From: Pseudo-nitzschia pungens
Lineage: Eukaryota; Bacillariophyta; Bacillariophyceae; Bacillariales; Bacillariaceae
Reading direction: 5' to 3'
DNA length: 64,000 nucleotides
Assembly: GCA_037355855.1 (NCBI GenBank)
Contig: CM074767.1
Span: 1,984,001-2,048,000, forward strand
Part shown: one piece after another, positions 1 to 10,722 of the stretch
How the letters are laid out: each line of letters opens with the position of its first letter
How positions within the stretch are numbered: the stretch's first letter is position 1
Made by a program: the position numbers and the translations under genes
The notes under the pieces: model-generated
What the model was told of the DNA's origin: nothing
Database searches by the model: none
Seen by the model: the letters and a program-made list of their open reading frames with translations, nothing else

Positions 1-101
1 TTGTTAGTTGTGCCACGCATAGGTAATTTTTTCCTTCGCGCAGTGACGCACCCCTTTATATTATGACCCCTGAACAGCAGAAGGTCCTCTGTTTTTGCTA
101 A

Positions 102-642
102 CAGGAACATTATGGAAAAAAGTTTTTTTGAGAAAATTTCCATATTCATGCGCGTTGCGCGCAATAAAATTGATGTATTTTTAACGGCTTTTTTTGTTGA
201 ATATCCACTTTAACGGCTGTACGAGTACGCAGAGTGTCTTCAAAACTGTCCTCAAAACGTGTCCTCAAAAAGTGTCCTCAACGATTTTGTCCTCAACAGA
301 CTGTCCTCAACCATTATGTCCTCAAAAATTATGTCCTCAACGTTTTGTCCTCAACCTCTATGACTTCAACGTTGAGGTTGAGGACAAAACGTTGAGGACA
401 TAATTTTTGAGGACATAATGGTTGAGGACAGTCTGTTGAGGACAAAATCGTTGAGGACACTTTTTGAGGACAATCGTTTTTTGAGGACAAAGATGACGGT
501 TGAAGACCGTTAAATTATGGTCGCTCTTCTTTAAATATAGAAGAGCCGTTATTGCCCTAAGATTTTTTGAGAGTAGTCGCGCGCACAATGCGCATGAAAA
601 TGGAAATTTTCCAGAAAAGTTTTTTTTTCCATAATGTTCCTG
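102..642. mobile_element. Foldback transposable element made of TGTCCTCAA repeats
   Basis: Two long arms are nearly complementary: 102-358 and 374-642, with a loop of about 15 nt at 359-373. The tips read CAGGAACATTATGG on the left and its complement on the right. They are flanked by a TAA triplet on both sides (99-101 and 643-645), which fits a 3-bp target-site duplication. The inner part of each arm repeats the word TGTCCTCAA (left) or TTGAGGACA (right) at short intervals. No protein is encoded; the short ORFs inside are by-products of the repeat. A TAA duplication is known for PIF/Harbinger-type elements, but the class is inferred and no transposase is present. Confidence 0.8.
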
Positions 643-645
643 TAA

Positions 646-1842
646 TCACTCTAAGACACCAATAACTGATGGCACAGACAATATTTTTCGAAACGAGACC
701 TTACCGTACGGTACGTCTTCGGTGGGTAAGTTACCTTTTAAAAGGTTACCAGTTCGTCAGGTCTGTGCTCGAGTGCGAGGGAAAAAAATAATTCGGTCTT
801 ACTACGTTCGAGTAGATACGAGCAAATAAGTCTTACGTACCGGTAAACCTTACGTAATAGAGTGAAAGAATAATTCGGAAAAATACGAGTACGAGTAACT
901 TACTGCATTCGTAAGATTACTTCGTCAAACTGTAATGCAAATAACCAGCAAAGAAGAACAGTACTGCACCTGTACGGGTACTTAAGGTGAACAGATGGGA
1001 CACATCAAAATGGAGGCCAATTGCTGAATAGATGGTGTGGCAAGGTAGATCATCGTTTACAGTCACAGACGTTGAGATCGGACGATGGATGCGAAACGAG
1101 CTAGCAATCAGAGGGGTCGGAAATGACACATCACATCGCTATCGCTCTCTATAGATGATTCGGCACCCCGGGGCTTTGGTTCTGTATCCATTGACCCGAC
1201 GAGCCAACAGGGCAGTTAACTGCAGTACAGGACAGGAAACAACAAATCATCGATCGGCGCGCCGACCTATTACAGCGAAACCTCGTCATTACTGTAGACG
1301 GGTCGAAGCCATCCTACGAAAACATCGTGGCTTCTTTTGCTGTGGTTTTCATGAGCGCAAGGAAGAAAGCATGATCATCCGAGGATGCTTCGTTTTGTTG
1401 CGTAACTTGGGTCAATAACAAATAAAGCACAACGTGATCATTTGTGAAGCAGCCTCCTCGTGTCATTGAAAACAATCCATAATTGTAAGCGAATCAGATT
1501 GCTGTGAACTATTGGGCAAGGATCAAGGATCAACTACATCGATTCCGGCAATCCCTTTCATCTGTCCGCTGCATTCGTATTGGTGATTGTTTTTGCTAAT
1601 TAATAGATTTAGTTTTCCGAACCCCTTCTCTTGAACGATTCCCGACCCCCTCCTCGTTCCCCGTTGCTTTTCGTTTTTGCCCAATCGTTCCCTGCGGTGT
1701 GCTTTCCCTTTGATTGGTACCGTATGTGCGTAAGATTTGTCGTTGCAAATGTATAGAAAGCTGTTTGTTCTGTATTCCGTGTAGCATGGGTTTGCTCGTT
1801 TGCAAATGACTATCGGATTGCATGTGACAGTATGGCTTAGTT
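646..1842. other. Spacer without a recognised gene
   Basis: AT-rich intergenic DNA with scattered TACGTAC/GTAAGGTTAC-type words at 700-900. The short ORFs here have no coding character or recognisable domain. The right part is presumably the 3' flank of the minus-strand gene at 1843-2457. Confidence 0.5.
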
Positions 1843-2457
1843 TCACGTCTTCAATTTTTTTGTGGGCGGTTCTTCCTTCGAATTCTCGCTTTCTTTGGCT
1901 TGAAGCTTCTCGTACGTCTCCAGAAAGGGAGTACCATGCTTCCGACGATCTTCGGGCGCCTTGGCCAAATCGGCCTTCATCTCCTCTAAGGCACGTACAA
2001 GCTTGGTTTCCGAAGAGGTGCGCTCCGACTCCGACTTGGATGCAACCTCCGGAGGGATCTGGTCGAATCCGCTCGACTTGCCCTCTTCCAGGGTCACAAA
2101 ATCTTCGTGAGACACGAAATTGTAGCAATCGTCGGGATCATCGCTCCCATAAACATAGACCAGATGGTCGAGCTTTTTCAGCTTTGCCTTGCTTCGCTTT
2201 GCTTTGGTGAAGGCGTCCATCCAATAAATGTCTCGGATCGGTTTTGGTGGGACGTCATAGGGGCTGACAACCAAAATTGGCTGCATGAACGGAGGCCCTG
2301 CTGCCTTGTTGGAGCCCTCAGCATCGTCGTCTTCGTCGTCGTCTACTTCCCCGGGACAGAAACCAATCGTTCCAAACACACCCTTGATCTCGATCGGTAG
2401 TGCCTTCAGCACATCGCTCTTTTCCTTTTCGAACTTTGCCTTTGCTGCTTCTGCCAT
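1843..2457 (-). CDS. Hypothetical protein, about 204 aa
   Basis: A complete, uninterrupted minus-strand ORF of 204 codons. I do not recognise the family. The N-terminus (residues 1-35) is charged and probably helical. Residues about 36-50 are an acidic run (DDDEDDDAEG). A hydrophobic, well-ordered stretch follows (residues 55-85, with QPILVVSPYDVPPKPIRDIY). The C-terminal third is Glu/Lys-rich and ends in a basic PTKKLKT tail that could act as a nuclear localisation signal. There is no signal peptide or membrane segment. Order and composition look like a folded soluble protein, so I regard it as a real gene; a cytosolic or nuclear location is inference. Confidence 0.7.
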   Translation of the reverse strand: MAEAAKAKFEKEKSDVLKALPIEIKGVFGTIGFCPGEVDDDEDDDAEGSNKAAGPPFMQPILVVSPYDVPPKPIRDIYWMDAFTKAKRSKAKLKKLDHLVYVYGSDDPDDCYNFVSHEDFVTLEEGKSSGFDQIPPEVASKSESERTSSETKLVRALEEMKADLAKAPEDRRKHGTPFLETYEKLQAKESENSKEEPPTKKLKT

Positions 2458-4075
2458 GTTGATGACGCTTTCGTATACTTTTACTGATAAAATATTGCAC
2501 CGAGACGTGCACTAAAGAAGCCTTTGATTGAGATTGTGATCGAACAAGGATGACCCACTGGTGTAGCTATTCTCTTATCCTGTAAGCACACCTTGTAACC
2601 ACAGGAGTGTTGAGAGTGGGCTAGGAGCGAGTGACTGACTCGTTGACCGCAGGAGTTGTTGTCGTCGTCGTCGTCGTCATCGAGGAGTTGTCGAGTCTGC
2701 CTTACCCCGATAAAACGTATGTTCCGTTAACTTGTTTCCCAACCATCGAAACGAGGATACCGGCACAAAAGCGAGTGGAGAAGATCGAAAAAAGAGGTGC
2801 AGGCACGCATCACATCGGTCGCCGGATTACGTAATGTTGGTTCCCACATCGAACGTGTAGTCGATATGCGCGCGCAAGTTCGTGTAAATGAGACGTCTGA
2901 CCTTGAGACGAAATGGTTTCAATGTTATAGCCCTTTGCAGACCGTTGGATGCGGTTACTGTTTTTAAACGTACTCTCGCTTAACCTTCGCGGGACACAAG
3001 GATATTATTATTATGCTACGAAGTGCAGAAGTAAGGTTCTTACTCGTAAGGTTACCCTACCGTATGGGTTCCGAAAGTATTGTTCGATACTGTACCCGAA
3101 AGACCATTACGTAATTACTATGTACGGTACGTACCGTACTATTGAATACTGTATAAAATCGAACGATGAGTTTTTAAAACCCATTCATACGCACAATAAA
3201 TTGCTACTACCGGTACGAAGAATGATGGTTCACAACTTCAGTAACAGGAGCTTCTATCGTCTTCGATCTTCTGCCTCATCACAATACAATCCATGTCTTC
3301 TGAGTTCCACCGAAGAAGCACAGCTTTCAGCAGGATGGTGTGCCGTTACCATTTGGTTGTTGATCGGATACGTGATTTATTCTATCGAGTATTTGGAAAA
3401 TGATCAGCTCACTTTTTCGCAGTCCTGATTGGTTACGAGATTTATTCAATTGAATATTTGGACAGTGATAAGCTCAATTTGTTGCAGTCCACCTGATGCA
3501 AATTATCAATTTTCAGTTGGTATCTTGTTGTGGCTCCGACGACTTATCGAGAAAAACATAGCAGTCGACTATTCTATCCACTGAGGCAACACTTTATACA
3601 TGGTAATAATTCAGAACACCAAAGCAATGGGCTTCTAGGAACTTCACGGTTGAACGAACTCCAGCTCTACGATTCGGGAATTAAAGTTGATGTTCTTTGT
3701 TCGATTATCCAGCAAACATAGGGCCTTTGGAATTCACCCCTGATGTTATTTTGTTCATTCGCAGTTTGTATCATCAGTCGTTGGTGATTGCTACGTTCCG
3801 CGAAAGTGGTTCAGATCCAGTGGACATGTCAGTACCGGCAACTGTAGCACTGGTCCATAGTACTTTGGTGCTATAGTGAGGTACGACACAATATCACAAT
3901 ACGGTGTGGTATCCAGGAGCATACTTAATCTAAAGATGAGAAACGTCGGATATATCTAACTAGGGTGAATGGAACAATAGATGGATTGTGGCTGTATCTC
4001 TCAAGTTACGTCGTTACGTTTGCGGTTACGCTTTTGCAGTTCTTGTGGTTCCTAATGTCCGTAATTCTTATCCTG
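2458..4075. other. Spacer with a decayed repeat region
   Basis: No intact gene. 2480-2900 is the upstream flank of the 1843-2457 gene and includes a short GTC/GTT microsatellite near 2655-2680. 2940-3180 is low-complexity TAC/GTA-rich DNA. 3240-3500 holds the decayed LRR-like segment listed separately. 3500-4075 shows nothing recognisable. Confidence 0.5.
3240..3500 (-). pseudogene. Possible remnant of a BspA-type leucine-rich repeat gene
   Basis: A stretch of about 65 bp occurs twice in tandem (about 3358-3425 and 3428-3490) with many substitutions. Read on the minus strand, both copies give a GL-x-x-x-E-L-I-type repeat resembling BspA-like leucine-rich repeats, but the second copy has a stop codon and the surrounding frame is broken. 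An 18-bp segment at 3306-3323 recurs exactly at 41607-41624, in a second region that also gives a Cys-Ala-Ser-Ser-Val-Glu reading. The family assignment is weak. A non-coding tandem duplication is the alternative. Confidence 0.3.
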
Positions 4076-6748
4076 TCAAATGCAAAACGGTGGCAAGCAA
4101 CTGCCACTTCTCGAAGCCCGTTTCAACCGTTTCGCGGCGTCCGCTCCCATCATCGACCCCGTGTTGAGCGCGCATTGGTTCCGGTTTCCACCCAAGTTGA
4201 ATGATAGTGATCGTTCTTGCTGTTGGTGCCTAGAATCTTCCAGCCGGAATCGCTTGCGTTGGTCCCGTAGAGCCTGCGATACCCTTTTGCAGAGCTCGTT
4301 GTGATCGTTGATTTCCATAAACAGGTGCGTTTGCTTGTCGAAAGCCAAAAACTGAAGGTTGTGTTGCGGTGATTTGGCATTTCTTATGATTTGCTCGATG
4401 AATTCTTTGATTGGTACAGTGGTAGTGCTTTGCGCCTTATCTACATCACCGGGACAATCACTGTTCTTGTTGCTCTTCTTGTTTTGTTCTCGATCTCTTT
4501 CCATAGTCATGAGAATTTCTCGGAATTCCACGTTGGCAGGATGGTTATTGAGCGTCTTGTCCCCAAAGACGATACAGTCCACCTCGGGGCATTCGATTCC
4601 CGGACACGAGTTGCCAGCTAGCTCCTCGTCGTCGTCTTCCAGCGGTGGTAACGACGACAACGACTCTACCGCGTTTTTGTTTTTATTCTTGCGTTGTTGC
4701 TCTCTTCGTTTTCGTTGTTGTTCCCGATGGGCCTCAATTGACTGCCGTGCTTTTAGAAACTTTTGCACGTTTTTGGTTTTGATGTTGTCTCCTTCCGTAA
4801 TGGTGAGATCTTCGTGGGGAATCCCAAAGGATCGCAGGCTATAATCGCATTCCAGCTGGGACCCAGAATGGAACCGGACAATCTTTCGGTCTTCTTTTCC
4901 CAGCAGTGACAGTATCATGGCCTTGCCAATATTGTAAATAATCGTATTGGGGGTAAAGTAGTGGATCCCGGTCAATCGGACCGGTAGGGCCTCGTTGACC
5001 TTCCGAAAGAATTCCGGTTCGGTGAACTTGCCGTTGCCCAAGAGTTCTTGCTTCCCGACCCGAAGAGTCATACCTTCAAAACCAAACGGATTGTTCCCAG
5101 TACCGACCCGAGGTGCGTTGAGGGTGACAGCTCCAAGTTTTTGGGTTGTTTCATCGTCCGACAGGACGTCGATGAGGTACACGTTGGTTCTGTATTTTTC
5201 TCTAATGTTGTAGTTCCAGTCGTCGCAGCCAGAGAAAGCGTACATGCGTCTGCCAGCCCGATCACGGCTTGGCAAGAGCTGCATCTGCCCCTTTTTGAGG
5301 TAGCGGAGTTCCCTCTTGGTGAGGTCAATGAGAGCCAGCGGTCGGGTGAGCGCTATGTCTCCAAACAGCTCGTATAGCAAATCGATATACCGGAAATACC
5401 TGAGCGCTGCCTTCTTGATGTCAAAGTGGCAGGCCCTCAAAAACTTGAGCAGAAAGGCCTTCGTCCGGAGGTAGTTAGAGTGGAGGTGGTATACACCACG
5501 TTTGTAGGCGACCTTGGTGACGGGGGGAACGATGCTATCTCCGTTGTCCAGTGGTTTTTCGAGGTCCGCGTCGATGTAGTCCTTCAGAGCTCGAATCTTT
5601 GCCGTTACGAGTTCCGGAGTTTCTTGAACCGATCGGTTGCTCTTTAGACCGTGGATTTCATGAATAATATTTTCTCGTTCCTGGGCATCGACCTCATAAA
5701 GTTCTTTTGCCCAAGCCTTGTCGACAGTTTTGGCCAGGACCATAGACGACTGCAGCTTGTCGTCCATGCTCTCGATGCCGCTATAGTTTTTGGCTGTGAC
5801 GTGATTCGCGAAACTGGCGCTGGGTTCACGTTCCATCATGTTGCTGCGAAGATTCCGCAATTCACCGAACCAATTCTCAGTTACGCAATTGAAATTGATA
5901 ATGGATCTTTTGTACCACAAAAAGGTACCATCGTCACTGTCGCTGTTCGGATCGTTGGGTTGGGAGACAGACACCGTAGCCGGAGCGCTTCCAAATTTCT
6001 TCAGGTTGTCGGCTCTCCCACCGAGGCGCTCCTCGTCGGGGATCAACAGCCGGCCGTACTTGTCGCGCTTGTACCTGCGCCGAAGATCTTGGTTTGACTC
6101 GGCCCACCACAACCGTCCGATCTTATTTCTGAGGTCTTCGATTTCCACATTCGAGCCACACGTTGGTGGAGGGGATGCGGGTTTTGTCCAGGAAGACGAA
6201 GAATTAGCGGCACGGTCTTCCTCTTCGTCGTCGCTGACCAAGAGCGTTGGTTCTCGACCAGTGCGTTGGTTGGAGTTGTAATGGTGATTATTCTCCTTCG
6301 GTGCATGTGTGCCGTCACTACTTTGTGCGCGAGGGTGTTTGTTGGTTCCGGATTGGCAATTGGATCGTGAGGCTGCAGTCGTCGTTGTTGTTGACGATGA
6401 TGATGACGACGAGGTACGAGGCTTCGCCAGAGGGGCTGTGGTGGTCTCTAGTAGCATCTGTTCTTTGTCCTTCCCAACAGCGGAATTCGTATCGTCGCCG
6501 AGATCATCGAAGGAGGATCCGCACGAATGCAAGTCTTCTGTCGTGTCATCAGCAGTATTTGCATTATGAAGGGGTTTGCGACGAAACAATTGACCGTTAC
6601 TAGTGTTTCCAAAGACTTCTTTATCGATGTTGCCTTGGACATCTCTGCCACTGGTTTCGGTATTTTGCGAGTTGTTGGAGATGTATAATTCGCTGTGGTT
6701 CTGTCCAAAGGTGCCGGAAGGAACCGAGAACGGCAGGGACGATTCCAT
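4076..6748 (-). CDS. CRAL-TRIO (Sec14-like) protein with C-terminal DUF6824 domain
   Basis: Intact 890-codon ORF. The first 200 residues are low complexity (Ser/Thr runs, acidic patches). Residues about 215-390 form a charged helical region. A CRAL-TRIO N-terminal helix (KAFLLKFLRACHFDIKKA) starts near residue 430. The lipid-binding CRAL-TRIO fold follows to about residue 650, with the typical string IHYFTPNTIIYNIGKAM and the closing YSLRSFGIPHEDL. A Lys/Arg/Gln-rich coiled linker leads to a second domain at about residues 720-835 that starts DCIVFGDKTLNNHPANVEFR. This is the hallmark of DUF6824, a domain common in diatoms and often found in putative regulators. CRAL-TRIO proteins bind phosphoinositides or other lipids, so a lipid-responsive role is inference. 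No membrane segment is seen. Confidence 0.85.
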   Translation of the reverse strand: MESSLPFSVPSGTFGQNHSELYISNNSQNTETSGRDVQGNIDKEVFGNTSNGQLFRRKPLHNANTADDTTEDLHSCGSSFDDLGDDTNSAVGKDKEQMLLETTTAPLAKPRTSSSSSSSTTTTTAASRSNCQSGTNKHPRAQSSDGTHAPKENNHHYNSNQRTGREPTLLVSDDEEEDRAANSSSSWTKPASPPPTCGSNVEIEDLRNKIGRLWWAESNQDLRRRYKRDKYGRLLIPDEERLGGRADNLKKFGSAPATVSVSQPNDPNSDSDDGTFLWYKRSIINFNCVTENWFGELRNLRSNMMEREPSASFANHVTAKNYSGIESMDDKLQSSMVLAKTVDKAWAKELYEVDAQERENIIHEIHGLKSNRSVQETPELVTAKIRALKDYIDADLEKPLDNGDSIVPPVTKVAYKRGVYHLHSNYLRTKAFLLKFLRACHFDIKKAALRYFRYIDLLYELFGDIALTRPLALIDLTKRELRYLKKGQMQLLPSRDRAGRRMYAFSGCDDWNYNIREKYRTNVYLIDVLSDDETTQKLGAVTLNAPRVGTGNNPFGFEGMTLRVGKQELLGNGKFTEPEFFRKVNEALPVRLTGIHYFTPNTIIYNIGKAMILSLLGKEDRKIVRFHSGSQLECDYSLRSFGIPHEDLTITEGDNIKTKNVQKFLKARQSIEAHREQQRKRREQQRKNKNKNAVESLSSLPPLEDDDEELAGNSCPGIECPEVDCIVFGDKTLNNHPANVEFREILMTMERDREQNKKSNKNSDCPGDVDKAQSTTTVPIKEFIEQIIRNAKSPQHNLQFLAFDKQTHLFMEINDHNELCKRVSQALRDQRKRFRLEDSRHQQQERSLSFNLGGNRNQCALNTGSMMGADAAKRLKRASRSGSCLPPFCI

Positions 6749-7700
6749 GATCCCGTCGTTTAGGCTGTAATTACTTCAGGTTTTCAAGTCGTTGTACCTG
6801 TGGAATGAAAGGCCTGTGGAATGGGGAATCACAAGATCGCACGAGGTTTCCAAAGATCTAAGACGATACCGTGCAGGTCCCTGCTGTTATTGTCTTGATT
6901 GAGCATGTGACCGACCAAGCTCGGCGGACTTGGATCTTCCGAAAAATGCGTAGAACAGAGTAAGGTTACTTACCTTCGGATGTGCAAGAAGTAAAATCGT
7001 GACCCGGTAAAGTAACAACATACAGCATACGAAAATTTAACTGACGGGCTTTTCACCACTACTTTTTCGTTTTTTGGGTATTAGTAACTTGCCGTATTGA
7101 TTAAGGTTATTTGTCTCGGGCAATTTTTTTATTGTTCATTGCTGGGGATGCTTCGCGATATTTCAGAGTACTCGTAGTGAGATGAGATCAACAAATTACA
7201 AATTACCATATCTAATAGTAGTAATTAACACTTTCTAGAAACGACACGAAGTAATTATGATATTTTTTTTGGAAGCGATACCGGTACGTGTAGGCTCTCT
7301 CGGAGCTATTTAAATAAAAAATGTATTATTCGGTATCGAGGAATTCGAAAGCCTAGCATTTTTAAAGGGTCCCACCGCCAGGTGATATGCAAATCGGAAA
7401 CATTCGTTTACAGCATGTCCATCTATTCCATCTCGTTGTGTTCGACACTGGAAGGTTCGATTCCTCTCCTTTTTGCTTCATGTGTTCTTTAGAGCACCGC
7501 ATCCGCTTGATCAAGATTCAGGTACTTGAGGTAAGCACACGTACGCATCCAATGGCAGTCAAATGCAAAATCCCATTGTGTAAATAATACGAGTAATAAT
7601 AATAATAGTAACAATGGAGCGGGCATATTTTCTCGTTCATCAGTGCACGCACAAGCGCATGGGTGCATACGTAAACGAATGGATTGAATTGGATCGAATG
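6749..7700. other. Spacer without a recognised gene
   Basis: Upstream flank of the CRAL-TRIO gene followed by AT-rich DNA. It contains TTACCGGTA/TACGTAC-type words but no ORF with coding character. Confidence 0.5.
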
Positions 7701-7736
7701 GGATTGAATTGAATTGAATTGAATTGAATTGAATTG
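7701..7736. repeat. GAATT microsatellite
   Basis: About seven consecutive GAATT units that directly abut the stop codon of the minus-strand gene ending at 7737, so they lie at the very start of its 3' UTR. Confidence 0.9.
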
Positions 7737-9527
7737 TCACACGCGATCGGCCTTGTCGTCTTCATCCTCGTCCTCCCGGTAGATCTTCTGGGGGATCCGT
7801 TTGGAAACGTCCCGGTGGACGGTTCCGACCGACACGGAGCAGGGGATCTTGCCGCCATCGTTTGCCCGCAAAAGGGACCGCAGGTGCTGCGCAACCCATT
7901 CCACGGCCACCACCGATCGGTGGCGTCCCAGATGGCTCCCGATTTGGAAGGTCATGGTCAGCGGGCTGACGTATCCGTGGCCCCCCTCGTCGATCGCCTC
8001 CCGCAACGCCGGAAATACCCTGGATTCCGCCAGGTACTTTCGGCAATAGTCGGAGAAATCTTTGTAGTCCGACAAGTCAGGTTCGGTATCAGTTTCGTCC
8101 TGGTCGGTGGCGGTCCAAATGTCGTCCTTTCCGGAGGAATCCACCAGGGGGGCCGCCTTGAGCATTCTCTTGATGACCCCCGACCGCAATCCGTCATGGA
8201 ATTCCAAATGGGTCGGGACCGGATCCGTGATATCGTCGCCGACCGAGAGCAATCCCATTGGTTGGGTGTAGGGACTTCCAGATCGGTTTCGAGCCTTGCG
8301 TGGTGGTGCCCCGTGGGCAAAGCCAAACGATTCGATGGACAAATGAATGGGAGCCTTGCCCTGGACGGCGAGGCGCGAAGAAGGGTTGTTGGTTTTGGAT
8401 CTTGATCGGTGCAGACCCGGGGGCAGATGTCGACGATGCAACCACGCTTTGTGAGGTTTTGGTTTCCTCCTTCTCCTCCTCCTCCTCATCGTCGCCGACG
8501 ACTACGACTTTGGTTTTCCAGTCGGGGTCTGCCTCTCCGAAAGCTGCCAGCAGGCCCGCCTATGGACTGTCCGGGGACGAAGCCCGCAAAGTCGTTGCCA
8601 TCCGTGGAAGCTGGGGGAGGATCGTCGGCGTCGCTTTCGTGGATGATTTTCTTCTTCCAATCCGGATCCTCTTCTCCGAACTCATCCAGTAAGTCTTGCA
8701 TGCTCTGCCCCTTGGCAAAGGACGAAAAGTCCGTGATCGCTTTGTTATCGGTTAGAGGATTATCGGTTTGCGTTGGCGATGGAATCGGACGTTTCCTGTT
8801 GCTGTCCAAAACCCAAAGAAGTCATGAGGGAGGTCATCATGGTCGTCGCGGCTGTAGATGCAATCGCCGCATTGATTTTCTCATCGGCATTGTTGGCCTG
8901 GGCGATCTCCTTGGTAACTACTCCGGCAATGGTTTCGGAGGCGTCCTCAATGGATGCAATTGGTTTCTGCTGCTCCGGTTGCAGTTCCTGTTGGTTCCAA
9001 ACATCGTCCCATTCGTTTTCGACAGAGGAAGATGGCTCTTCCATCGAGGACGGTTTCGACCAACCCTTCGCAGAGACAGATGGGCCCGCCGAAAAGTTTT
9101 TTCCACCGGAACGACCCTTTCCGCCAAATTGCCGCTTTCCGGTGTGATTGTTGCTGCTCCTTTGCCGAGCCTTGTTGGGTTTCGAGTTGTTCCGTTGCTC
9201 TCGTTGGATCGTCACTTTGCTACCTTGGTACTCCCCATTCGAGTGCTGCTTCAGAATGCGCACAATGTCGGCGATGCCCTTGCTCCCGCCACATTCGACC
9301 AGGGCAAACGACGAGGGCTTATTCGCATTCTTAGACCCTTTTTTGATCTCGATGTCACCGATTTCAACATCGCTGGGGAGATGTTGTTGGAGCCAGTCCT
9401 TTAGCGCCGCGACGGAAACCTCGCCGTGGTCGAAGGATGGCAGTCCGCCCAGGTACAAACGAACAGCGCCTCCATTGTTTTTCTTTTTCTTCACAGTATT
9501 CAGTTGAAATCCATCGTCGTCTTCCAT
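7737..9527 (-). CDS. RRM protein with C-terminal RapZ-C-like domain (three +1 frame breaks)
   Basis: The start is the ATG at 9527 (MEDDDGFQ); the ORF is open further upstream but that part looks random. Segment 1 (9527 to about 8790) carries an RNA-recognition motif at residues 20-110, with RNP2 LYLGGL, followed by a Gly/Lys/Asn-rich linker. Segment 2 (to about 8565) contains a short module, FAKGQSMQDLLDEFGEEDPD. Segment 3 repeats that module as FVPGQSIGG then LLAAFGEADPDW, but the two halves are in different frames. Segment 4 (from about 8400 to 7737) has SIESFGFAHGAPP and GRHRSVVAVEWVA, the pattern of the RapZ C-terminal domain known from bacterial RNase adaptors. Each of the three breaks is repaired by skipping one base. 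The repeat alignment leaves no room for an intron at the second one. Either the assembly has errors or the gene is decaying. Joining RNA binding to a RapZ-C fold suggests an RNA-related role. Confidence 0.7.
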
Positions 9528-10722
9528 GATTGTTGATTTCTCAACCTTGTAGACTCTGTTAGTTCTGCAGCTGTGTTCAAAGTTTGTTGCTTCAGGTTTT
9601 TCTCCCAGGCTAGACGAGGGACGATGAGCGAGAAACGAGAATTCGATGCAGTAAGTTAACCTTACTTGCACAACACAGATTCTCAAGACGACGACTTAAG
9701 ACTTTCTCCCAAACATCGAAACTGATTTTCCAAAAATCGTTGTTTGGCTTCAAATTTTATTGGTCTGGCCTTCATCCAATCTGATTTTGATTTTTTGTTG
9801 AGATAGATTGTTGATTTTGATTGATTGATTGATTCATTCAGTCTCTGATCTCTAAATTCAGAATTCGATCGACCTGATTTCAGTCGTGCTCGCAAATTTC
9901 GAATACAAACCTCACTTCTTGCAATGCTAAGACCTTAATCTTACTACTAGATGATGATACCAAAATACTGCATCTCGTACCGGTACCCCATACATTCTGA
10001 GTCGAATTGCAATTTTGAAAGTTGAAGATGGGCTCTTGTTTCTTTTCAATCAAACAAAGGACTATCTTCGACCACCTTATTACATATGTTGTGTTGCGCC
10101 ATTCATCCTCTCGGATTCTTTGATCTGTACGTTTTGCCTTTCCTTACATTGTTGTCCCGCTACCCATCCTCAGTTCTGGATCGGCGTCATCGTTTCAACA
10201 AAACGATGATAGGATCAAGCGACAAAAGCATACACTGAACTACATTTCGCCATATATGATGCATGGATGATATGAGTATCAAACAACTATACAAGTTTGT
10301 TTAATTTGTCGAAAAAACATTTCAGCTTTCACCTAGTCCTTTCCTTTCCGGTCCAGGCAAGACGAAGACAGGAGTGCTGAGTTCATCCCAATAAAACTAC
10401 TTTTCAAAAAATTAAAAATGATCTATACCATATCGTGGCATATCTGTCTTGCGTGGCAGTCGATGCCGTTCGGAAATTGCAAACCCTTACAAAGTGCACA
10501 CTTAAGTTGTGCCATGCTTTCCAAAATCCAAAATTCGGTGACATTGCACGAGGACAAAAAATCCATTCACAGATGCCCAGATGCATCATCATACAGGCAA
10601 ATCTTGGGATTGGAATCGGCGGGAGCGACATCTTGACCCGTGGACGAAGCCCACCGCGCGTTGCTCTATCGGGCAACAGCCGTCGACGAGTGGCAAATAA
10701 TCCACCGAATGCTTCCGTGAGT
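9528..10722. other. Spacer without a recognised gene
   Basis: 5' flank of the RRM gene (right of 9527) and 3' flank of the phytotransferrin-like gene (left of 10723). Short GATTGATTGATT tract near 9815-9840. No convincing ORF. Confidence 0.5.

Noticed and set aside
2949..3428. 159-codon plus-strand ORF
   Set aside because: The first half is low-complexity TAC/GTA-rich sequence and the second half is better explained as a decayed minus-strand repeat.
8409..9404. 331-codon plus-strand ORF
   Set aside because: It is the antisense shadow of the RRM/RapZ gene; the minus-strand reading has recognisable domains.
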